Source: Yponomeuta sedellus (lineage: Eukaryota; Arthropoda; Insecta; Lepidoptera; Yponomeutidae). From it: a stretch of DNA of 64,000 nucleotides. Both the position numbers and the translations under genes were made by a program. Below, piece by piece: positions 1-9,700 of this stretch. Below the pieces are notes generated by a model. That model saw only the letters and a program-made list of their open reading frames with translations. It did not search any database and was not told where the DNA came from. Within the stretch, counting starts at the first letter, position 1. Each line of letters starts with the position of its first letter. The stretch covers positions 2,615,822-2,679,821 of the forward strand of contig OW203751.1 of NCBI GenBank assembly GCA_934045075.1, written 5' to 3'.

Positions 1-345
1 ATCGTCAACTTCAAGTTTCTTTTAATCGGTTGGGTACGGGGTTTTGGTAGCGTTGTAGACTTGTGGCAATACGTAATACAGATAATATTGTACTTTTATT
101 ATGCTTATTAATAAATAATACATTTTTTTAAACTATTGTTTTATAAATTAGGTTCCGTAAAGTATTTCGCTTTCCAAAAGGGTTCCGTCACCAAAAAAGT
201 TTGAGAACCGCTGGCATAGTGGGTACGATGGGTCTCTCATGTTCATATTGTGACAAAAGTTCGTAAAATAAAACAGATTAAAAAGGTTTTTAAGATTAAA
301 AAAACATGTTATTTGTTATGTTTTCTGTGAAATAAAGTATAATAT
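1..345. other. AT-rich intronic stretch of gene B, no gene seen
   Basis: No exon of the expected next transporter segment was recognised. The text around 150-215 (ggttccgtca repeated with variation) looks like decayed repeat sequence, but I cannot assign it. Confidence 0.4.
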
Positions 346-598
346 TGCAAGTGGTGAAAATTGCTTCAGCCAGATGTCGCTGCCTGTACGTAATACTGAG
401 AATATTGTACAGAGGTTCGAAATTTCACTGATGCCGGTGAGTCGCCCATTAGCTCAGTTGGAAAGAGCGCTGGCACGGATAGCCAGAGGTGAGTCGCCTA
501 TTAGCTCAGTTGGAAAAAGCGCTGGCACGGATAGCCAGAGGTCGCGGGTTCGAATCCCGGCATGGGTGGAATTTTTAGCCTCTTAATAGGTTTTTAAG
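346..598 (+). repeat. tRNA-core SINE copy with an internal 52-bp duplication
   Basis: This copy shares the body seen at 1137, 3911 and 12944: a tRNA-like segment with GCTCAGTTGG (A-box side) and GGTTCGAATCC (B box), followed by gaatttttagcctct. The segment from gagtcgccc to gccagaggt occurs twice in tandem (439 and 491). A cloverleaf can be drawn for the second repeat, but its anticodon loop lacks the usual T33 and the sequence recurs many times, so it is a repeat and not a tRNA gene. It lies just inside the intron after gene B exon 5. Confidence 0.85.
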
Positions 599-615
599 AC
601 TTGTGGTAGCCTTAC

Positions 616-734
616 CTGCCAGTCGTTCACGCCCAGCGCTATCCAGGGCAGCAGACAGGCTGCCAGCGTGAAGTACACCGCGATGGAGATGTTGGCCACG
701 AAGGTGCGCCATTTGGGGCCGACGTACTCAATAA
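616..734 (-). CDS. Gene B exon 5 (TM5-TM6)
   Basis: 119 bp, acceptor taccacag, donor gtaagg. It encodes VIEYVGPKWRTFVANISIAV and a second hydrophobic stretch ending GVNDWQ. In gene A the reading frame continues through this point into HFALMTSAP; here a canonical donor occurs and a SINE starts about 17 bp into the following intron. The next exon would be beyond the left edge or within 1-345, where I do not see it. Confidence 0.83.
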
Positions 735-3700
735 CTGTGGTACGAAAACATCAGCATTATATTACTTTTAATATGTACACCCGTGCTTGGCTACAAGGGA
801 AGACGGCCGGTGGACCAGGGCAGTATCGGAGTGGTGGCCAAGGGAGGGAAGGAGGTTGGTAGGCAGACAACCGACACGATGGTCAGACGACATCGTGAGG
901 GTTGCGGGTCGGAGATGGATCTGATTGGCACAGGACCGTGAGGAATGGCGCAGTAAAAATATGCCCAGCAGTGGGTTGATGTGGGCTGAATATACGAGTA
1001 GGTTATAGAACCCGTGCTAAGGCATGTGGTTACAGCGATATCATTCCGATGTAAAACCTAACGGCAAAGCAGGTACTCGGGGCTGAAAGTGATGGGGCCG
1101 ACGTTCTCAATAACTGTGGTAAGAAAACATCAGCATTATATTATTTTTAATGCACTAACCCGTGCTAAGGCATGTGGGTACAGCGATATCATTCCGATGT
1201 AAAACCTAACTGCAAAGTAGGTACTCGGGGCTGCAAGTGATGCAAATTACTTCAGCAAGATGTTGCTGCCTGTACGTAATACAGAGAGTGTTGTAAAGAG
1301 GTTCGAAATTTCACTGATGCCGGTAGTCACCCATTGGCTCAGTTGGCGGAGCGCTGGCACGGTTAGCCAGAGATCGCGGGTTCGTGTCCCGGCATGGGTG
1401 GAATTTTTAGCCTCTGAATAGGTTTTTAAAACATCAGCATGCAATTATTGCTGCACTAGATGCTGCCCGCGACTTCGTCTGCGCAGGATTAGTATTTCCA
1501 GTAGCTATTATTAGCGTGGCGTAAAAGATCTAACATTATGACATAAAAATTATCACATACTACTAATTTTTGGGTCGCATTCGAAAAATATCACAAATAC
1601 CTATCTTTAAAAGTTGTAGACTAGTCTCAGGTAAACGTCTGTTCAAGTCATTGCATTTTGACGGCCTCGGTGGCGCAGCGGTTTGGCATGCTGACTGTAA
1701 AACCGAAGGCCTCGGGTTCGATCCCCGGTCGGGTTAAACTAGGACATGAACTTTTCTAGTTTGTCTCAGGTCTTGGATGTTATCTATGTAGGTATTTATT
1801 GTATTAAATCTATCGTCGAGTTAGCACCTGTAACACAAGTCATTTAGTTGTACTTAGTATAGGGCTAACGAGATCTGTGTTATGTCCATGAGTTAATTTT
1901 TTTTTCTTCAGGCTATATTAGTCCACTGCTAGACATAGCACTCCCCTAATGAGCGCCATAGCGCAAGGTTGTTCCATCATTGGGGGGCAATGCCCAAAAT
2001 CCCCACGCTGGGCATGCGGGTTGGGGATCGCGGTTTGCTGGAATTGTACTGCAGGGGGCGCTGCTGCCCACCCCCCGGTTTGTGTCCCTTAGTCGCCTTT
2101 TACGACACCCGCGGGAAGAATTTGGGTTGGTGCTATTCTCTGGGCCGACACCACACGATTTATTTATTTAATATTTATTATTATTGCAAGCTAGGCTACT
2201 CACCAATGATATACATGACCATGAAGCAGTTGTCATACGCCAATCCGACCAGGAACCGGCAGAGACAGAAAGACCAGAAGCTGGTAGCGAAAGCCGTGCC
2301 CACGCCCGCGAGGAACCCACAGACGTTCGTTCCTGGGAACCCACAAAATATAGATTGAACCTAGGAGAAAGATGTGTATACCAGCATTTCGTGTTTTCCC
2401 TGCAAAATATGGACTTTTTAGGGACACGCGCTCGTGACCTAGTGGGACCGAGTGATTGGAATCAATCACTAGGATTAAGCTACCGCACGGGCGGTCAGGT
2501 GCTGTAGCGGCAGGCCTTATGGGCGGCTTGATATATTCTGACAGTCAATCCTTCACTGGACGTGGTCAAATATGGACTAACCTTCCTGCGTTACAGGACG
2601 AGACCCGTGCCTCAGCAGTGGGGACATACAAGGGTTGTTATCAATTATCGATGTAGCAACCTCTCGCTAACCGTGAAGGAAAACATCGTGAGGAAACCTG
2701 AGTGTGAGCTATCTGAGCTGAGGTTTAGTATTGTTACGGGCTAGGGTTCTGGATTTGGATGTAAAACACCAATGACAGCTTCTTAGGATTTATTCACGCA
2801 GGGTCTGGTCTGCAGGTCTTCACGACACGAAGTCCACACGTAGATTCCAATCGCAGGTTCAATCGAAGTCCAATAGTATCGCTGAGGTCGTAGGTTATCG
2901 CTCGTATCGCAGGTATGTTCGCTCGAAGTTCACTCTTCGCTATTCCAAACGGAACTGACAGCGCGCCGCGGCGGCCGCTATTTATATCCGCCGGCCAGGG
3001 TTCTAGAACATTCCCGTAACTATGTACCTACACTCGGTACACGCGGCAAGGTCGCTCGAACAGTTACTCATTTAAAGAGTTTTGAACCTTACTGTAGTGG
3101 ACATACGAGTCATTATTGCTTGCAGCGTTTATTGTTTACTAAAACGCAGCATGCGGCGACTATTCGATAGGCTCCTAAAAGGCTTTTTTCTAGATGGTTC
3201 GGGATAGGACCGCGACAGTATTTTAGAAAATGCCCATTTAAAGTTGAGTGTCTGCGCTATTCCCATACCTCAGTGCTTAAAATCGCCAATCTACAGTGAG
3301 CACGAGTGGTGATTAAAGCTCTTTCTCACTCTGTGAGAAGGCCTGTGCCCTACATAATATCGATTTCTACTCTGTATGTCCCCACTGCTGCAGTGGGGAC
3401 ATACTAGGGTTGATAACGAACACCCACCCACAGAAATGATGTCTCATATCTTTCGTTATGATGCAGGTACATGCCGTACCTAGCATCCTTGCATGTTATT
3501 ATATGTTAGATTATTTTAATACTATTATGTCATTGTGTCTACCCTGCTTAAGCTGTTTTGTTTTTGTACTTTTACGAATGTGTGTGGAAGAGTAAATAAT
3601 TTATCTATCTATCTAAAATATTCTAATATAGTCTACTAGCCCTCATGGTCCCCTTGACGAACTTACCTACCAAAGCCGGAATCCTGCCATACTTGTCAGC

Positions 3701-6700
3701 GACCCATCCGAAGACCAGCCCGCCAAGTATGGCACCGCAGAAGAAGACAGCCTGAGCCGTCGCCGGGTAGTTGTCTCTGTCGCACACCCAGCCAAGCTGC
3801 CGAGAGGTGGGAAAGACACTGTGAGGTAACCGTGATCGGTTTCACAACTTTAACATCATCACATCACATTATGTTATATGCCTTGTTCGTGTTGTGACTT
3901 GTAGGTATTTATACTATTTTTATTTTTAATGCACTAACCCGTGCTGAGGAACAAATTTAAAAACCTATTTAGAGGCTAAAAAATTCACCCATGCATAGTA
4001 TAATCATGTGGGTACAGTGATATCGTTCCGATGTTAAAACCTAACTGCAAAGTAGGTAGTCGGGGCTGTAAGTAATGCAATTTGCTTAAGTCAGATGTTG
4101 CTGCCTGTACGTAATACAGAGAATAGTGTAAAGAGGTTCGAAATTTCACTGATGCCGTGAGTCGCCCATTGGCTCAATTGGTAGAGCGCTGGCACGGATA
4201 GCCAGAGGTTGCGGGTTGGAATCCCGGCATGGGTGAAATTTTTAGCCTCTAAATAGGTTTTTAAATTTGTAGGTATTTGTTTTTGTATTGCTTTGCTTTA
4301 TATACGTGGCTATGTGGTGTCGACCTAGAGAATAGCACCAACCCAATTCTTCCCGTGGGTGTCGTAAAAGGCGACTAAGGGACACAAACCGGGGGGTGGG
4401 CAGCAGCGCCCCCTGCAGTACTATTCCACCGAACTGCGATCCCCAACCCGCATGCCCAGCGTGGGGATTATGGGCACTACCCCCCAATGATGGCACAGCC
4501 TTGCGCTCATTAGGGGAGGGCTATGTCCAGCAGTGGACTAATAAAACCTCAAGGTTAATACATCCTTCATGGGGCATTGTATACGCTTCTATAATAAAAT
4601 CCCTGAAGATATATTAAGCTTGTCTAAATCGCGGTTCAAAAAATATGTTGAGTACACTTTGTGCCAAAAGGGCTGCTATAACATAAAGGATTATTTGGAT
4701 GACAATGAGGTCTGGAATTAAAGCCAGCACAATGTATGAGTTCTATGTTTTATAATAATTGTGTAGGCTATGTTAATTAAGGACTTTGAAAAGACTAAGT
4801 TTGGAGTTTTTTTGTCCATTTTTTCTCCAAAATGATCTAGATTTTGAAATGGACACCTACGAAATGGACTTGTAACGTTCATTAAGCCTCAGTATCTGCG
4901 CTAATTTGAATAAAAACTTTTCATTTCATTTCAATGTTTTATTTATGTTATTACTGTACGTAATACAGAGAATATTGTAAAGAGGTTTGAAATGTCACTG
5001 ATGTCGGTGAGTCGCCCATTAGCTCAGTTGGAAAGAGAGCTGGCACGGATAGCCAGAGGTCACGGGTTCGAATCCCGGCATGGGTGGAATTTTTAGCCTC
5101 TAAATAGGATTTAAAAAATGTTTCATACATCACAACACACTAATGTTATAAAGGCGAAAGTTTGTGAGTGTGTATGTTTGTTACTTTCTCACGTCTAATC
5201 GGCTGGAGCGATTTTAGTAGTATTTGACATTGAGTTAGCTGACACCTTGGATTAACACATAGGCTACGTATAGTTTAAAAACCTATTTAGTATAGTATTT
5301 TACGTATAGTTTACTTCGGGAAAATATATTATTCCCATGGGGAAATCGATAAGCCGCGGGTAACACCGCGGGGCTCAGCCAGTACATAAATAAATAGGAT
5401 TTTCACACCTCCTGCTCGACAATGCCTTATTACGTACCGTCAAATATCATCGTAAAGCATAGCCTTGTCTCTCGAGGGCAATAATAATGAAGAATTTCCC
5501 TAGGGAATAAAGTGATTTGAATTTAGAATGTCAAAATTCGCATGAAAACTATGAAGAAGCCCGCATTGCAATTCGAAATTCGAATTGTTGTTCGAAACTC
5601 ACCCCTTTTTTCTTTTTTTTCTGAACTACTGTGTCGTGTGACCGCGCGAAACACCAATAAAAAAAAGAAAAATTTTATTGTCTCCCAGATGGTGTGAAAA
5701 GTAGAGTATTCACCTCTGGAATAAAACATGTCTTAGTCTCGGGCGGTATGAACCCCTGGCTTCACTCAGGACTCTACATAACTCCCTCGCTTCGCTCAGG
5801 AGTTAAAATTTAACTCCCTCGCTGCGCTCGGGAGTTAACTCGGAGTCCTTCGCTCCGCTCAGGGTTCAATATACCGCCCATGACGTAATACATGGTTTTA
5901 TTCCCTTAATAATCTACTATTCATTCATACATCACTCAAGTTTAAAATACAGAAGTTTCTACAATATGAAGAGGTACTCAAGTACGCTTAAAATAGGTGT
6001 GCGATAAAAAGGACAGAGGCTCAGCTTAATTGCTGTTTTACAGTCTCTGCCTGTGTATGATCGCCGACCACATAATCACTCACAGACTGAGAAATATAAG
6101 TATAGTCTTAAGAGTTTGGTGGTTAAAGTGGCGTTACTGGCAATTAATAGTTCCTAGCACCCAAATTATGTCGTCTTATTTATTATGTTAAGTGTTACAG
6201 GAGGCAAACATGGTGCATGGTAATACAAATTTAAGTTATTGTAAGCAATTAGCCGTTACTTTGCGGTAGTCCATAACAGCATTAAAATATGAAAATTACG
6301 TTGCTAAATTCCCCCAAAAATCCCAAAAGCACCATGCGGTTAGTTAATGCACCGCCCTCCCTCCCACTTTTCAAGCAGAAGCAAGACACGAACACACCAT
6401 AACCGACACCAATACTTGTGCGAGAAAATGCGCTACGCGTCATCCTCAGACTCAAAAGTGGTGGGAGTGTGTTTGTGTTTTGCTTCTGCTTAAAAGAATG
6501 ATCACATCCAATAATTAGATCAAAACAACACTACTTTCCGAGGATAAGAAATGAAAAAAATATTTATTATCAACCATGGATTCCCTTACCTGGGTGGCGA
6601 TGGTCTCGTAAGGGACGTCGGTAAAGTTGAACTCCCATCCGTTTTGACATTTGACAATCGGCCAGCTGGGGTCGGGCTGCGTGACATTTCTGTCAAGGAC

Positions 6701-9700
6701 GGCGCGCCAATCCACGTCGTAGGCGTTGCATCTGTCAAACGTGCCGCCGCTTGTTCGTGGTATGGAGAGTTGGCGTCTGAAATAACATAAATAAATCGTT
6801 TCGACATCAACCCTTGTATGCCCCCACTGCTGGGACACGGATTTCTACCTGCATTGCAGGAAGGTTTGGCCATATTTGACCCTGTCCAGTGAAAGAAGGA
6901 AGCGGTAGCGCGCCTTACTGTCAGAAAATATCAAGCCGCTCATAAGGCCTGCCGCTACTTTACTTGGCCCCCGTGGTGGAGTATGGCCTACTCCAAGTCA
7001 GGGTTGGTGGAGGATATTAAGACAGTGGCGGCCCTTACTGTCAGAAGTTTTCAAGCCACCCGAGATCGACTATCGACGGCAGCCGGCACCAACTGCTTAA
7101 CGTGCCTTGCGAAGCACGGAATCGCTCGGAAAAATGCCACTCGCGTTAATCATAGACGGTTTGCCCATCCATGCACTGAACGCGCTCTATCTTGCTTAAC
7201 CCTGGCGATCGTTTAAGATCACTCAGGCAGCCGGGGCTACGAGCGATCCGAATCAACTTGGCGTTTATCTTGGAAGAAAAAAGACAAAATTCAAAATTTT
7301 ACTCACAATAAAAACGAAATGTTTACCTAAGTTCGTCAAAGCTGTTAGTTTCACAATTAATAGATTATATGGAGAAGAAACTAACAATAATAATAATTTG
7401 CCTTTTTGCATCTACTTAATTAAATGATTTATACAGCGTCCAGTGGTATCTTCACTCACACTAGATGGGTGAAGGGACCACTCCGCCTCTGTAGTGCCTG
7501 GGACAAGGTTTTCTTATAGATGGTGTAGGCTTGCCCAGCACCTATACCATCCTGACAGCTTAGTCGGCCTAGCCCACAGGAAAGACTAGTCAATACGTGC
7601 GGAGCCAACCAAGCCGCGGGTTTCCTCACGATGTTTTCCTTCACCGTTAGCGTGTGGTATTGCAATTGCAAATTCGCAAATGTACGTAACTTTGAAATTA
7701 AACAAAGTCATTGGTACATGCCCGCACTCGGGATCGAACCCGGGGCTCACGCTTGCCAGTCCATGGTGCTACCCACTGAGCTACCACCGCTTCTGAAGAA
7801 TAAACTAACAAAGGAATTCCACATCAACATCTAAACATAACAGTATGAAACCGTCTTTACACGAGTACTAACATGTTTTCTACATTACGTAAGACGATTT
7901 AATCATTAGACGACCCCATTTAATCCATGGTGATAAAGATAGCGCGTGAAATATCTTTCATGTAGACTGAGATTTGCGTGAAGCGCTTAAAATTTGTCTA
8001 AGTGGGTTTTCCGAGATTTAGCACGAGTTAGGCTGGGCGCATGCTGAGACGCGGGCGACGCCGCACAGCGCAGCAGAGTTCAGTACAGGGCAGGGCAGTT
8101 GAGGCAGACATAGGCCCCCACCGCATGCTGCGACGCAACTATTCGCTCCAATCGTTGGCAATTCTCACCCATAACAACTCTTGTAATGTCTTTTTTTAAT
8201 ATTCTGGATGATTTGTATTATACAAGCAAGGTTCACAGCGAACTAATTCAATTAAATGTTCTGTCATTGAAACAAAATTGTTACTAAACATGCCTCGACG
8301 TGCACACGTCGCGCAGAAAAAACTGTGCCGGCACAACAACGAGACGCAGAGCAGGGCAGACACATGTCTGCGTCGCACCTGCCTGCGCCGCAGCGTACGT
8401 AGCTCAATGACGTTCCATGCTTTACAAAATCTGCGCTGCGCTGCGCTGTGCTGCGTCGCCCGCGTTTCAGCATGCGCCCAGCCTTAAGCCATGTCGAAGG
8501 CCTTATGGGCGGCTTGATAACTTCTGACACAGTAAGGCCCGCCACTGTCTTACAATCCTTCACCGACACGGACTTGGCCCCCGTGGTGGAGTGTGGCCTA
8601 AACTTTCTGCGATGTAGGAGGAGACATTGATATCGATAGCTGGCAAACGAGTCACAATACGAATTATACGACGAGACATGACTGCACTTTCAAGTGGTAG
8701 ATTGAGTAGCGACATCTTAAATATTGTACTGTGTAGAAACAAAAACTTATTTTTATATAATAATTTTTCATTATTTAATTACGTGTGATTGTATTTTAAT
8801 GATGTAAAGGCGTCTGTAATAAATATATTGTTTTGAATTTATAAAATAATACATTTCTTGACCGTGTCTCAAAGCGCAAATTAATTTCTTGACCGTTTCT
8901 CGAAGCGCATATAAATTTCATAACCGTTCATAAGCTCAAATTAATATAATGTCTCGACTGCCTTGCCAGTCTAGGGGTATCACGCGTTGTGTTACTGGGG
9001 GCTGCCGCAAAGTAGGTACAATTTTTAAAAAACCTATTTTAAAAATTCCACCCATGCCAGGACTCAAACCCGCGACCTCTGGCTAACCGTGCCAGCGCTC
9101 TCTCAACTGAGCTAATGGGCGACTTACCGGCATCAGTGAAATTTCGAACCTCTTCACAATACTCTCTGTATTACGTACAGGCAGCAACATCTGGCTGAAG
9201 TAATTTGCATCACTTGCAGCCCCAAGTACCTTACTAGTTAGGTACAAATGTATGTCTTTGCCTGGTTACCATTGCACAGGGAATTCTAGTTTGGGACGAG
9301 CGCTTTCATTATATAACTTTTCACTTTCACATATGTGTGCGAAAGCCGATATTCACTTAGCTGTATAGATATACCTAAGGCGTAGTATGTATCACATATT
9401 ATTTTATACTTTTTGTAATCTTACAGCATTATCGTCTTAACTAATGCGCTATAAGAATTAACGTATTTGATTATACTTTATACAGTTACATATCACAATT
9501 GAAACAAATGAAAACAATATAATAATTTAATCAATACAGGAAACATCATGCATCTCCATCCTTTCTCTCGCAAAACGCGTAATTCAGCGGATAATTATCT
9601 GATACGTGACAGTGGTATTGGGCCACACGATTGTAGGACAAAGTCCAGTAAGTAAATTATATCAATGCACACAGACGTATACGTGAATAGAATAGAATAC

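Larger units (their letters stand above)
2732..3217 (-). mobile_element. Solo LTR of an LTR retrotransposon (486 bp)
   Basis: It begins TGTTACGG and ends CGCGACA, flanked by the 4-bp direct repeat gtat (2728-2731 and 3218-3221). Read on the minus strand it has the expected order: heat-shock-like element, TATAAATA, an initiator-like TCAGTT about 30 bp downstream, an AATAAA signal, and a CA end. No internal coding region remains. The LTR is unrelated to that of the element at 40160. Confidence 0.85.

Noticed and set aside
439..571. Apparent tRNA genes (also near 1320, 4158, 5008, 9050, 13240, 13920, 25230, 63290)
   Set aside because: Cloverleaf and B box are visible, but the anticodon loop lacks T33 and all copies sit in the same repeated flanking sequence, so they are SINE tRNA-like regions.
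1969..2358. 129-codon plus-strand frame
   Set aside because: It runs through an RTE-tailed repeat and the antisense of gene B exon 4; no protein family.
5740..5880. Bacterial-type sequence (repeated cctcgcttcgctcagg) suggesting transfer
   Set aside because: It is contained in a palindromic MITE-like element with matching outer arms, so no foreign origin needs to be assumed.
7720..7795. Second type of tRNA-like sequence (also 13549, 34736, 53222)
   Set aside because: Same body repeated in each copy, with a TAAC-type tail and target duplications; SINE heads.
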